From: Protopterus annectens
Lineage: Eukaryota > Chordata > Ceratodontiformes > Protopteridae
DNA length: 64,000 nt
Direction: 5' to 3'
NCBI RefSeq assembly: GCF_019279795.1
Contig: NC_056737.1
Location: forward strand, 1,199,585,723-1,199,649,722
Every line of letters starts with the position of its first letter. Position 1 is the first letter of the stretch. Under the pieces are notes generated by a model. That model had not been told where the DNA came from. It worked only from the letters and a program-made list of their open reading frames with translations, and did no database searches. This document shows positions 45,265 through 57,036 of this stretch, piece after piece. A program made the position numbers and the translations under genes.

Positions 45265-45930
45265 GATACTGATGTGGATGACTCCTTATCCTTTGGCAGT
45301 AATAACTCCACTGTAGTTATGAAATCCTTCTATCTGGCCTAATTAATTAACTGGACGGCATTGTGATACAGCCATTACTGTTGTCACCTCACAGCAAGAG
45401 GTTCTCTGATTCAATTCTTGGCTGGAGTGCTTTATGTGTGGAGTCTGCATGTCCTCCCTGCGTTCATGTGGGTTTTCTCAGGGTGCTCCTGTTTCCTCCC
45501 ACATTACAAAGATATGCATCTGAAGCATTTCTCCCTGGGCCTCTGCTGAAAATTGGCTCGTTCTAAATCGGACCTTCCCAGTAAACAAATGTTAAATAAA
45601 TAAAATAATAGCCAGGGGTATCTAATCCAAATATGTCTTCCTTCTCCTTTACTCATCTCTTATTTGACCTATCATTGAATACAATGTAATGCAAGGTACG
45701 TAGCTGTCACAATATATCATTCAGACCTCAGAAATTCCTAATCAAAAAGCTGCAATCTTCAAGTCCCTTAGTTATCTCACTTGATCGTCTGTCCTGTCCC
45801 TGTGTGTGTGTGCCTTGTCTGTGTAACTCATGTTTAGTCAGTCATGCCATAGGGGATCCTACCCTACTTAACCATATAGGTCTGTATAGACCTAATGGTT
45901 CCTCAGCACCTGTACAAAGGTCCTTAATCT
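45265..45930 (+). mobile_element. Degraded CR1-like LINE fragment, interrupted by a SINE
   Basis: 45320-45350 encodes 'VVMKSFYLA', matching 'VVRKSFYIAQLI'. After the SINE (45353-45608) it continues with 'YSSLI*PIIEYN'-like sequence, matching 'YSSLIRPMTEYN', and 'QTSEIPNQKA' for the 'RPQKFLTK' region. The 3' limit is unclear. Confidence 0.6.
45353..45608 (+). repeat. V-SINE-like SINE with a different 3' tail
   Basis: Head 'ttgtcacctcacagcaagag', B-box-like 'gattcaattctt', 'gtgtggagtctgcatgtcct' and 'gtgggttttctcagggtgct', then, instead of the 'ttccgctgtgg' domain, 'ttctccctgggcctctgctg', 'ggaccttcccagtaaacaaa' and an AAAT-rich end. It shares the head with the copies at 39.24 and 41.04 kb and the tail with the repeats at 9.63 and 38.83 kb. 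Confidence 0.75.
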
Positions 45931-46506
<576 letters not shown>

Positions 46507-46889
46507 AGTAAAACAGGATTTCTAGTTATTTTCTCAGTCTATTAGTCTAGTCATATAAAAAGAGGTTATGTACTTACCATAACATTCCATGTGAGTTGTT
46601 CATCTCGCCTTCATTCTTACAAATGGGGTTCGGAGCCGATCCCTCGGCTCCGAGTGGGCTGCCTTCACAAGCTCGAGGGTTTCGAGTAGCTCGAGGCCAA
46701 GTCTCTATCCCATGATGCTCTCTGCCTCACCTCAGCTCTAGTTTGCTGATCACAACATGTACAATATAAGAAAAACATTAACATTACTCTAGCCGGAGTA
46801 AGAAATCCTATAACAAGACCCACCAGACCGCAAAAACTCTTACTCATTCTTCGAGAAGCCTGGAAGGGGAAGGCGGGTGGGAATGTAAG

Positions 46890-46988
46890 AATGAAGGCGA
46901 AATGAACAACTCACATGGAACATTATAGTAAGTTCATAACTTCTTTATGTGAAGTTGTTCAATCTTGCCATTCATTCTTGCAAATGGG
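46890..46988 (+). repeat. DIRS copy B internal complementary region
   Basis: 'cgaaatgaacaactcacatg' and 'agttcataac' complement the left end at 46563-46610; 'atgtgaagttgttcaat' and 'cattcattcttgcaaatggg' complement the right end at 50450-50487. The two halves join at 'aacttctttatgtgaag' as in copies A and C. Confidence 0.85.
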
Positions 46989-47020
46989 TAGCGTCCCAAG
47001 CAACATTCATCCTGGGTAGC

Positions 47021-47305
47021 TCACAGGAGTATATTCCTGAGGACAGTGGAACCAAAGGAATCCCTGACCCTGGAGGCCTTATCTACTTTGTAATGTGTAA
47101 TGAAGGTATGTGGCTTAGACCAATTGGCAGCTGCACATATAGTGTCCAATGGCATTCTAGCCATATAAGCTGAAGAAGTCGAAACAGCCCTAGTGGATTG
47201 CACTTTCACGCTATGTTCTAACAGTTGATTCATGGAAGAATATGTGAATTTTATGCAATAAACAAGTAATCTCCGTGGTATCCCCGAAGTCTCAAAACAA
47301 TCCAC
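47021..47305 (-). pseudogene. DIRS copy B recombinase C-terminal remnant
   Basis: About 90 residues: 'YCIKFTYSSMNQLLEHSVKV', 'QSTRAVSTSSAYMARMPLDT', 'ICAAANWSKPHTFITHYKVD'. The HxxR block of copies A and C (HSTR) is QSTR here, losing the His. The probable nucleophilic Tyr in 'THYK' is kept. The first Arg block and everything upstream are missing, so it cannot act alone. Confidence 0.8.
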
Positions 47306-47309
47306 TAAA

Positions 47310-47560
47310 GTGTAGTGCGTCCAAAAACAAAACAGTGTAAGAAACTTCTCTGTGTGGAAGATTTTCAGTCCATATATTTCTAGTTAATTGCTGTATAATA
47401 AACAGATCAGACAATAGTAGTAGAAGTAGCGAACTTAAACTTGTCAAGTCAAAACAAAACAAAAAAATAATAATAGAAAATATATAATTGTACAGCATTA
47501 CTAAGTATTTGAAAGTAATCCAAGCAAGGCAGGCAGTCTGTTTCCAGTCGAAAATCCTTT
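47310..47560. other. AT-rich filler at the copy B deletion
   Basis: Not alignable with copies A or C. It contains 'caaaacaaaacaaaaaaata' and short AT-rich runs and lies exactly where gag would pass into RT-to-recombinase sequence. Origin unknown. Confidence 0.55.
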
Positions 47561-49879
47561 TTTTTGGTAATAATGCTTTGTACCCAAAAATCTTTTTTGT
47601 AATTTTTAGCCAGGCGTCTGGATACAAAGACAAGCGACCCCCGACTGCCTCCAGAGTAGGACAGTCGGGCCTCCTTTCAGAAGTGCTGGTAAGGCTTGTC
47701 AAAGAACTGATCCCTGTCTCCCTGGTTTTGCGGACCACATCTGCTGCCTGGGCGGCATCTTCCATTATTACCCCCTCCTCTGCCCCTGGAGGGGGTTCAC
47801 TATGTGTGTTCTGAAAGGCTCCATGAGACTTGCGGAACCACATTTTTCCTCCCTTTTGCCCTTTGGGGTAAGGTCTAGTAGGGGTGGAAAAATGGACTCC
47901 TATGGCAGATAGAGTCTTTCCATCTTGTTCACATCTAGTGAGGGTCTCCTTGACTTTAGGCCAGAAAAGGGACGAGCCATCAAATGGGGTACTAACAAAG
48001 GAAGACTTGAAGGCTTCCGCAAAGGAGCATAAGCGCATCCAGGAATGTCTCCGAAGAGCTATTGCTGAACCCGCTGCCCGACTTGTGGCATCAGCTGCAT
48101 AAGAAATGAGTCACATGGACGAGTTAATTATGGAATTAAGGGAATTGAGCTGGGATGTCACCCTATCAGGAACACCTTCAGCTGTAATACTCTGTAGAGT
48201 ATTTCCAAGCTCTTTAAGGAGATCTCTTTGAAGTCAGGTAAAATGTGTCAAATAGTTGAGCGATCGCATAGCAAAAGTCACTGAACTAAAAATGCATTTC
48301 CCATACCTGTCCATAATCCTGGAATCTCTATTAGGAGGATGGACAGTAAAAGAGATTTCTGACATCTCTTTCTTGGTGGCACTCCTTTGGTAAGAAATAT
48401 GTTGTCCTGTGGCGATGTAATAAACTTGTTGGGCCTCTGAGGGACAGGTTCCACAGTATCAGGAGACTCCCGTGCCCAATGAGCAACTAACTCCATTAGT
48501 TCATCAAAGGGTGGAGTCACCTAGGAGGTGGAGGGTTGAGACCCAGAGGCCTTCAGAAGCACCGATATCATCAGTAGGGCTACCAGACTGCCAGTCACCC
48601 CTCTGTCCCAGGATTGCAAGGATATCAGCAAAAGAAATATCCTCTGAGGGGGACCGTGAGGACGCTTCTGACTCCTCTAAGTCAGTGTCTGATATGACAG
48701 ACTCCTGTGGGGAGTCTAAATGCCTCCTCTTGCAAAGCTTCTTCCTGGGAACCTCATCAGCAGGAGCTTCTGGTGAGGTCTCAGTAGAACATGGGTCACC
48801 TAATAGGGCTACCTGAGGGTCTGGGTCTCAAAGCTTTACAGGGACCTGTGATGCAGAGGTAGAAAGCAGCACGTTCGGGGATGAGGAAGTAGGCCCTGAT
48901 GAAGTGTGTGTCTTAGAAGACATAACTCTCCTTATGGCATCGAAGGCTCCACTGCTCCGACAGGAGAAAGCAGCTGGTTCCAAAGAAGATGGCAACCTCC
49001 CTGGCACCAAAACAGTGGGCTCTGACCCAGAGGAAGGAGCCGAGCTCATCCGTGCTGAAGTTCCGAGAGGAAGGGTTGGAACTGACCCATCGGTTCGACT
49101 CTTCCTCCGGAACCGACCTGAGAGTGTCAGCTCCCAGGCTCCTCGAACGGCATCGAAGTAGTCTGAGTCAACGGAGCCCATGGCACTGGAATAGGCCTCG
49201 GCTCCGAGGGTTCCACAATCATCAGTTCCACCTCCTCCAGCTCCAAAGGCCCTGCTAGGCTCGGAGGAGGAGTAGACATGGTAGGTAGGGCAGTCTTCAG
49301 CTCCAAAACCTTTTGGACCGGAGCCGACAACAATTTGGCTAGTGCCGGATTCTGGAGGAGCCTCTGCACCACTCGGTCCACATCCACATCGGAGAGGCTC
49401 CTCAAAGAATGAGTCAAAGGGATAAATAAAGCCACCGACTGTAAAATAGGTGATTTCAAAGTTTCGGAGACTGGCTCCAATACCGGGGACTGGCTCCGAA
49501 AAACAAGCTCGGTGCTCGGTTCCGTGGACTGTGGAACCGGCGACCGCACCTTCTCAGCAAATTTCGGAGTAGAAGACTTTGGTTCCGAAGAAGCTTTCGA
49601 AGATTTGGATCCCTTCGAAGATTTTGAAATCTGGTTGGCCTTGTCAAGAGATTCCTGGAATTCAGGTTTTAACAAACCCCTGTCCACTAGTTTTCTCCTG
49701 CACTCCAACAAGACCCTGCTGCTAAATGAATGACAAATGGAGCAGTCCTCCTGAAGATGGACTGCCCCCAGACAGTGCACACAACTTACACGAAGATCAG
49801 TAATCGACATTTTTTGTCCGTACTTAGGGCATTTCTTGAACCCTGACTTTTGTCTCTCTTTTTCTTTCTGATCAGCCAT
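47560..49879 (-). pseudogene. DIRS copy B gag
   Basis: The likely start is the Met at 49879 ('MADQKEKERQKSGFKKC'). The N-terminal Cys/His cluster reads CPKY, CVHC, H, CSIC, so the second Cys of the first pair is Tyr. A Ser/Lys-rich linker ('SKSSKGSKSSKASSEPKSS') and Ser/Pro-rich region follow to about 49127. Later pieces are 48828-49181, 48278-48520 and 47560-48038 ('FAEAFKSSFVSTPFDGSSLF', 'LTRCEQDGKTLSAIGVHFST'). At least three frameshifts. Frame 49127-50020 starts further upstream only because the (TA)n tract is open. Confidence 0.75.
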
Positions 49880-49908
49880 AATGCAATGAAAAACACTATA
49901 TATGTATG

Positions 49909-49915
<7 letters not shown>

Positions 49916-49976
<61 letters not shown>
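49916..49976. repeat. (TA)n microsatellite
   Basis: About 30 TA units in the leader of the copy B gag. Confidence 0.95.
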
Positions 49977-49980
<4 letters not shown>

Positions 49981-50489
49981 TGCCTAGACAACCAACCCAC
50001 TCTAAGACAAACAGAAACAATATCTAAGCAGTAGAAGAATCTAGAAACACACACTAGGAAAACCCAGCTAAAGCTATAAACAGCTATAACAGCTATAACT
50101 GTAAAAGTTAACACTTAGGATAGGGTTAAACTAAAATTCAGCCAATGAAAGGCCTAAGAACAGCCGCTCTATAAAGACGAAAATTCATCAAAATGGGACT
50201 AAAAACAGTGCCTAAACAGTAAACTAAGGCTAATTAGCTAAGAAACACACTTTTTTAAACACAGAATCTAAAGCTAAATATCTGTAATAAATTTAAAAAT
50301 ATGAAATACTGGCCCAAGCTCCACTCTTGACCTCCGATCTGTTGCAGCAGCAACTAGATCTGAGGTGAGGCATAGAGCATCATGGGATAGGGACTTGGCC
50401 TCGAGCTACTCGAAAACCTCGAGCTTGTGAAAGCAGCCAGCTCCGAAACCCATTTATAAGAATGAACGGCGAGATTGAACAACTTCACA

Positions 50490-50720
50490 ACATCAGTTTC
50501 TGACAGCCTTATGCTGTTGATATTTGATATACAAATGTACTTGGTTCTGCCACATAGTAAATCATCTCTTAATCTACTCTAGCTGAATGCAGAACTAGAA
50601 AGTAAAGGTACCATCACCAGTATACAGTTTTAAAATACACACCACTGCTGGAAAAATATTCTGAATGTAAGATTGTATTGGGAGAGGGAAACAGTTGATT
50701 TTGCTGAAAAATAAAAAAAT
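50490..50720. other. Spacer between DIRS copies B and C
   Basis: Unassigned, about 230 bp, probably the pre-insertion host sequence. Confidence 0.45.
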
Positions 50721-51004
50721 AAGTTATGTACTCACCTTAACATTCCATGTGAGTTGTTCATTCTCGGCTCCGAGTCGGCCTACTACAAAGCACGAGGTCT
50801 TCAGACAGCTCGAGGCCAAGTCCCTATCACATGATGCACCTTGAGTTACCACAGATCTTGTTTGCTGCTTATAATAATACCATATGCCATTCTGTTACTT
50901 TTTTAGGTAAAAACCATAGAAAGACAAAGCAACCATGACAGAACTAGCATCTTGGTCCTTGAAAAACCCTGGAGGGGGTAGGAGGGTGGGAAGTAAGAAT
51001 GAAG

Positions 51005-51095
51005 GCGAGATGAGCAACTCACATGGAACGCTATGGCGAGTACATAACTTCTTTATGCGAAGTTGTTCTATCTCGCCATTCATTCTTACAGAGGG
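51005..51095 (+). repeat. DIRS copy C internal complementary region
   Basis: 'gcgagatgagcaactcacat' and 'gcgagtacataactt' complement the left end near 50721-50765; 'atgcgaagttgttctatctc' and 'cattcattcttacagaggg' complement the right end near 56838-56875. Same junction as in copies A and B. Confidence 0.85.
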
Positions 51096-51128
51096 TTAGC
51101 GTCCCAAGCACCATCTTTCTCGGGTGGC

Positions 51129-52305
51129 TCATGGGAGTATGTTTTTCAGGACAGTAGAACCAAAGGAGGCCCTGTCCCTGGAGGCCCTATCAACTTTGTA
51201 ATGAGTGATAAAAGTATGAGGCTTTGACCAAGTGGCTGCTGCACAAATATTGTCTATAGGTAGCCTAGCAGAAAAAGCAGAAGATGTGAACACAGCTCTG
51301 GTAGAATGAGCCTTAATTTTGTGTTGTAGAGGTAAATTGGCAGCTGAGTAAGTGAAAGTGATGCAATCAGATAACCATTTAGATAGTGTTGCTGTTGTCA
51401 CAGGCATACCTTTCCTAGAATCTGAAAAGGAAATAAAAAGTTGTTCTGATATTCTAAATTCTTTGGTTCTATCCAGGTAAAATCTGAGCTGTCTGTGAAC
51501 ATCAATCTTGTGCAGCATATACTCTAAATTGTTGGTGTGTTTAGGGAAAAACACTGGTAAATCTATAATCTGGTTAAGGTTAGCTTCAGTACAAAATTTA
51601 GGTAAATATGAAGGATTTGTTTGCAGTGAAACTCTGTCAGCATGAAAAACCAAATACAGAGATTTTATGGACAAGCCTTGTAGTTCCGATACTCTTCGGG
51701 CAGACGTGATGGCTACTAAAAAAGATAGTCTTCCAAGACAAAAATTTCAAATCACATAAAGAAACTGGCTCGAAAGGTGGGAGAATAATGCATGAGAGCA
51801 TAAAATTTAGGTTCCAGGGGGTATAAGGGGATTTAACTGGTGGTGTGAGGTGGCAGGTCCCTTTGAGAAAGGCTTTGGATAGCTTGTGTGACATTATGTT
51901 AAATCCTTTAATACCAAGATGAAAATTAGGGATGGCGGCAAGTTGTACCTGAATTGTAGCTGCCGCCGCTCCTTTGTTGAAAAGCATAGTCAAAAATTCT
52001 AATATAGAGGAAATAGAGGCTTGGTAAGGATCAATGTTATTCTGAGAAGCCCATATAGAAAATCTCCTCCATTTGCTAAGGTACAACTTCCTAGTAGAGG
52101 ATGTATGAGAAAATATTAAAATATGCTGCGTTTCGTTTGAGAGGTTATGGAACCTGGCTATGTTGGTAACTGGAACAGCCAAGCTGTCAATTTTAGGGAC
52201 TGAAGGGAGGGATGAAGAGCCCCCGACGAAAGCGTCAGAAGGTCTGGAACTGGGTCCAGAATCCAAGGCTCTTCCAACAGATGAAGTGGAGGGAAGGGGA
52301 ACCAA
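51129..52305 (-). pseudogene. DIRS copy C tyrosine recombinase
   Basis: Frame 51637-52305 holds the N-terminal part ('SSTRKLYLSKWRRFSIWASQ', 'LTMLFNKGAAAATIQVQLAA', 'LCDLKFLSWKTIF'). A frameshift near 51700 destroys the first Arg block. Frame 51129-51674 holds 'DVHRQLRFYLDRTKEFRISE', 'TLSKWLSDCITFTYS', 'KAHSTRAVFTSSA' (HxxR), 'ICAAATWSKPHTFITHYKVD' (probable Tyr nucleophile). This is the best recombinase C-terminus in the window. Confidence 0.85.
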
Positions 52306-53111
52306 ATCTGATGAGGCCAGTGAGGGGTTATTAGAATGATAGGGCTTTTGCTTTCTGTAGTACTTTGAGTATCAGGGGAATTGGTGGGAATGCATAGAAA
52401 AGACCCGGAGGCCAATCGTGTACGAGTGTGTCCCTTGGGGAATCTCTCAGACGGGGAATCAGGGCAAAGTAGCTTCTGCATTTTGTGTTCATGGGGGATG
52501 CAAAAAGATCGCAGCAAGGCTGGCCCCATCTGCATAATATTCTTTCTGCTATATCTTTTTTGAGGGACCACTCGTGAGGCAACAAAATTGTCCTGCTCAG
52601 TTTGTCTGCAATCACGATGGATTTCCCCAGGATGTGTGTTGCTATCAGAAAGTGCTGGGTGGATGTAGCCTACTGCCATACTCTTAGGACCTCTCGACAA
52701 AGGGGATAGGACCTGGTTCCTCCTTGTCTGTTCAAGTACCAGACCACCGACATGTTGTCTGTCTGAATTGCAATTGTCCACAGAGGGAGAGAGTCCTGAA
52801 AGTACTGCAATGCCAAGAGTACCACTCTCATCTCCAGGACATTGATATGCAGATGTGACTCTTGTTTAGTCCATGTGCCTTGGGCTGTTCTTCCCTGAAA
52901 ATGCCCCCCTCACCCAATCAGGGAAGCGTCCGTGGTCACAGTGGCCAATGGTGAGGGTAGGATAAAAGGATGACCTATCATTACTTGAAGAGAGGTCAAC
53001 CATCACCGAAGATCCTTTTTGCATGTGTTTGTTAGAATAATGAGATTGGGAACTCTTAATAAGACCATTGCGTGAACAGCAGCCATTATAGAATCTGCAT
53101 GTGCATGCCAC
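52180..53111 (-). pseudogene. DIRS copy C RNase H and methyltransferase-like domains
   Basis: RNase H is spread over frames 52158-52781 and 52866-53111 and the frames between. The Asp block ('DHGRFPDWVRGAFSG') is out of frame with the 'DNCNSDRQHVGGLVLEQTRR' block. Frame 52331-52615 gives 'IADKLSRTILLPHEWSLKKD' and the methyltransferase-like start 'CCDLFASPMNTKCRSYFALI' and 'LFYAFPPIPLILK'; 'ILITPHWPHQIWFPFPPLHL' follows in another frame. Compared with copy A the same domains are present but more frameshifted. Confidence 0.75.
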
Positions 53112-53149
53112 CCAACGGAATCGCTATTACTGCAGTTGCCATCATCCCC

Positions 53150-53883
53150 AACAACTTTAGCACTTCTGATTCTGGAACCTTGTCTCTGGATATGATATTC
53201 TAATTTGCTGATGAAGTACTAATATCCTTTCTGATGGAAGTTTTAAAGTGGTGGTGGCAATGTCCAATTCTGCTCCAATAAAAACGATATGTTGCAATGG
53301 CGACAAGGCAGATTCTTCTGAGTTTATGGTAATGCCCAGTTGATTGCAAAGAGTAAGAGTGGTGTCCCTGGCTTGTATTAGCGGATGCCTGGTGATGGCA
53401 GTGAGGAGCCAATTGTCTAAGTATGGAAACACCTGGAATTACAAACACCTCAGGTGAGCCGTGACCACTGCCATACATTTGGTGAACACTCTGGGGGCTG
53501 TAGTGAGACTAAAGGACAGGGCTCGTAACTGCTAATCATTGGCACCCAGCCGGACACTCAGATGATCCCTGGATGGTTTGGCCATTTTATGTGGTAGTAG
53601 GCATCCTGGAGATCTATCAAGCACTTCCAATTGTGTTTCCCTAAGAAGGGAATATTGACTGAAGTGTGACCAACCAGAACGTCTCCTTCTTAATAGATCT
53701 GTTTAGTTTGCTGAGGTCCAAAATAGGTCTCCAGTCCCCTGTCTCTTTTGGAGCTAAAAAGAATTGTGAGTAAGTTCCAGATCCTGTCTGGTCTGCTGGG
53801 ACTATTTTTCTTAGCAACATTTGGACCTCTACTGTTGCTTGTTCTCTGTAACTGGGTGGAATGTCTGGGATTTTTGTTGTCAA
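53150..53883 (-). pseudogene. DIRS copy C reverse transcriptase
   Basis: Frame 53641-53883 is the RT start ('SQFFLAPKETGDWRPILDLS', 'KLNRSIKKE'), matching the conserved 'K..G.WRP.LDLR.LN' block. Frame 53157-53432 has 'MFPYLDNWLLTAI', where the catalytic YLDD is YLDN, then 'LGITINSEESALSPLQHIVF'. The middle (about 53435-53640) is out of frame. The block is absent from copies A and B, so this is the only surviving RT of this DIRS family here. Confidence 0.8.
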
Positions 53884-53949
53884 CGGGGGGGGGGGGTGAA
53901 GGGAATAGAATATCCTCTCAAAACTATGCTTTGTACCCAGTTGTCATTT

Positions 53950-56214
53950 ATTATTTTTAGACAGGCATCTGGATACAAAGATAAGTGACCCCCAACTGCC
54001 TTCAGGACAGTCAGGCCTCCTTTCAGGAGCGCTGGTAGGGCTTCCCAAAGAACTGATCTCTATCGCCCTGGTTTTGTGGACCCCCTCTGTGGCGAGGGCA
54101 GAGTCTTCCATTATTGCCCCCTCCTCTGCCTCTGGAGGGGGGTTCACCACGTGTGTCCAGAAAGGCTCCTTAGGCTTTTCGGAATCACATCTTTCCTCCC
54201 TTTTGACCCTTGGGGCAGGATCTAGTAGGGGGTGGAAAAACGGACTCTGACAGCAGACAGAGTCTTTCCTTCCTGCTCACACCTGGTCTAAGTTTCCTTA
54301 ACTTTGGGCCCAAAAAGAGATAAGCCATCAAAAGGGGTGTTGACAAAGGATGACTTAAAGGGCTCCACAAAGGAACATAAGCACATCTAGGAGTGTCTCC
54401 TGAGAGCAATTCCAGTACCAGCTGCCCTACTCATTCCATCAGCTGCATATCAGATCAGACACATGGATGAGTTCACTATGGAATTAAGGGTAGCAAGCTG
54501 GGAGGCAACCTTGTCTGAAGTTCCTTCAGCTACCGTACCCTGAAGAGTATCTCCAAGCTCTTTTAGGAGGTCTCTTTGCAGTCTTGTGAAATGTGTAAGA
54601 TAGTTCAGTGAACACATGGCAAATGTCACTGAACTATACATGTGCTTCCCATACCTAGTGTCTCTGTTAGGAGGATGGATAGAGGAAGAAGCTTCTGACA
54701 TTTCCTTTTTGGTGGCTGCCGCCACCACCATGGCATCAACAGGCACTCCCTTAGTAAGAAAAGACTTATCCTGAGGGGCAGAAATAAATTTATTGGGCCT
54801 CCTAGGGACAGGCTCCATGGTGTCCGGAAACTCCCATGCCCTTTGTGAGACCAGCTCCATAAGCTCATCGAAGGGCAGAGACACCCAAGAGGTGGAGAGT
54901 TGAGACACGTAAGCTTTCAGGAGGATCGACTCATCTTCAGTAGGGTTGGTGGGCTTCTAGTCACCCCTCTGCTTAAGGATTTCCAATATATCTGCAAATG
55001 AGATATCTTCAGAGGGGGACTGTGGGGACCCTTCTGATTAATCTAAGTTGGTGTCAGATGTGAGAGACTCCTGCGGGGAGTCTAGATGCTTCCTCTTGCA
55101 AATTCTCTTCCTAGGAATCCCATCAGTGGAAATGTCTGGTGAGGTCTTGGAGGAGCGGGGGCCACTCAGTGGGGCTTCCTGTGGCTTAGGGTCTCTACGC
55201 TTCAAAGGTATCTGTGAGGCAGAAGTGGTCACAGACGCTTTTGGGGAAGAGGTAGTTGGTCCTGAAGTCGTGGATGTCCTGGGGGACAGTACACTCCTCA
55301 TGGCCTCAAATGCACCTCTGCTCCAATTTGTAGGAACTGCTGGATCCAAAGAAACAACTGATCCCCTTGGCACCAGAACAGTGGGCTCCAATCCAGAGGT
55401 AGGAGCTGAACTCATCCGAGCTGAGGCCCCGAGAGGCAAAGTCAGAACTGACAGGTCAGTCCAACTATCCTCCCCTGAGCTGACTGGCGAGTGTTGGCTC
55501 CTAGACTCCTCGATGGGTGCAGAGGAAGTCTGAGTAAACGGATATGATGGCACTAGAGCAGGCATCGGCTCCGAAGGCTCCACAATCATAAGGTCCAACT
55601 CCTTTGGCTACGACGGACCGGTACGGCTTGGAGGAGGAAAAGAAGTAGATGAAAGAACAGTTTTCAGTTCTGAAACCACTTGGGTCGGAACCGATAAAAA
55701 TTTTGCAAACGCCGGTGTCTGTAACAACTTCTGCACCACACAATCCACATCCAAATCGGATAGGCTAATCGAGGACTGAGATGAATGGATGGAGGGTGGT
55801 ACTGACTGGAGGACTGGTAATTTCAATACTGAGGAGACCAGTTCCAGGACTGGAGATCAGCTCTGAAAAGACAAGACGCTCGTCTCCGAAGTCTGTGGAG
55901 CCGACATCGAAGGTTTTTTTTATTTTGTCGAGTCTGATGATGAAGCCTTAGAGGACTTGGAAGATTTGGAAGACTGACTAGTTTTATCATGGTCACCCAA
56001 AGCTTCTTGAAAGGAAGATTTTAGTAGTCCTCTATCGATTAATTTTCTTTTCCTTTCATGTAGTACATGGCTCGAAAAAGAATGGCAGCTGGAACAAGGC
56101 ACCCAGACAATAAACACAATTTACATGACTATCAGTCACTGACATCTTTTGTCCACACTTTGGACATTTTTTAAACCCAGACTTTGGATGTTTCTCTTAA
56201 TCTTGGTCAGCCAT
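53950..56214 (-). pseudogene. DIRS copy C gag
   Basis: The start aligns with the Met at 56214 ('MADQD'), but a stop follows at once. Pieces: 55920-56117 (Cys/His region and 'SSKSSKSSKASSS'), 55608-55826, 55038-55598 (Ser/Pro-rich), 54450-54908 ('GVPVDAMVVAAATKKEMSEA', 'FTRLQRDLLKELGDTLQG'), 54185-54409 and 53944-54150. The segments follow copy A gag throughout. Several stops and frameshifts. Confidence 0.75.
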
Positions 56215-56261
56215 GAAAACTATCCAAATGCACACAAGCAAACTTGTATTATCAAAAAAAA

Positions 56262-56267
56262 AATACA

Positions 56268-56314
<47 letters not shown>
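56262..56314. repeat. (CA)n microsatellite
   Basis: About 24 CA units in the leader of DIRS copy C, just upstream of gag, comparable in position to the (TA)n tract of copy B. Confidence 0.95.
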
Positions 56315-56317
<3 letters not shown>

Positions 56318-57036
56318 GATTTTAACAATTTGAAACTACACTATAATATACAAAACAGTGAGCAGCCCCTAAAAAACAAATGGGCTCTATATGGTTAAAT
56401 ATGAGCTAACTATAACTGTATAAACACACACACACAAGTTCTAAAGACTATAAATGCTTGCTAAAACACACTACTAAGCTATTGAAACTATTCTAATATC
56501 TATATAAAGGCACACCAAAGAAGGGGAAGGGAGATACTAAAGGTCTATAAAGAAATGACGGCCAAAAGGAGTATAAGAGACTATCACAATTAAGCTAACA
56601 ATATCTAGTAAGCTATTAAAATTCTAAAGTTATAACTATAAAGATAGAAAATAGGAACTTTTTTAGAAAAATATGTTATACTGGCCCGAGCTGTGAGGAA
56701 ACCTCCGATCTGTTGCAGTGGCAAATTAGATCTGAGGTAACTCAAGGTGCATCATAGGATAGGGACTTGGCCTCAAGCTGTCTGAAGACCTCGAGCTTTG
56801 TAGTTGGCCGACTCTGAGCCAGGTATCGGCTCCGAACCCATCTGTAAGAATAAACGGCAAGATAGAACAACTTTACATCAAGTATTTATTTTTCCTCATG
56901 GCTGTATGACTTTAGATTATGAGTTTTCAAGTGCCAAGGTGCACAGAAACACTTTTTCAGTAACAGATAAGGAGATTTTATAATCCATTCTTACAATTAA
57001 GTACAAAAATAATTTGCTGTATAAATTATTAAAACA

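Larger units (their letters stand above)
46563..50489 (-). mobile_element. DIRS-type retrotransposon, copy B (internal deletion derivative)
   Basis: About 3.93 kb with terminal repeats (about 46600-46745 and 50320-50460), distinct outer ends and an ICR at 46890-46988. Coding on the minus strand is gag (49879 down to about 47560) and only the last about 90 residues of the recombinase (47021-47305). RT, RNase H, methyltransferase-like domain and most of the recombinase are gone. About 250 bp of unrelated AT-rich sequence (about 47310-47560) fills the gap. A (TA)n tract at 49916-49976 lies just upstream of the gag start. Confidence 0.85.
50721..56881 (-). mobile_element. DIRS-type retrotransposon, copy C (most complete)
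   Basis: About 6.16 kb. ICR at 51005-51095. On the minus strand from the right: gag (56214 down to about 53950), RT (about 53883-53150), RNase H (about 53110-52550), methyltransferase-like domain (about 52560-52180) and tyrosine recombinase (about 52305-51129). The left terminal repeat lacks about 35 bp ('gttgttcattctcggctccg' joins directly). Frameshifts and stops interrupt every gene, but all domains are present, so this copy defines the family's gene order. Confidence 0.9.

Noticed and set aside
55048..55533. 161-aa forward ORF in DIRS copy C
   Set aside because: Antisense shadow of the Ser/Pro-rich gag region, whose base composition keeps the opposite frame open.
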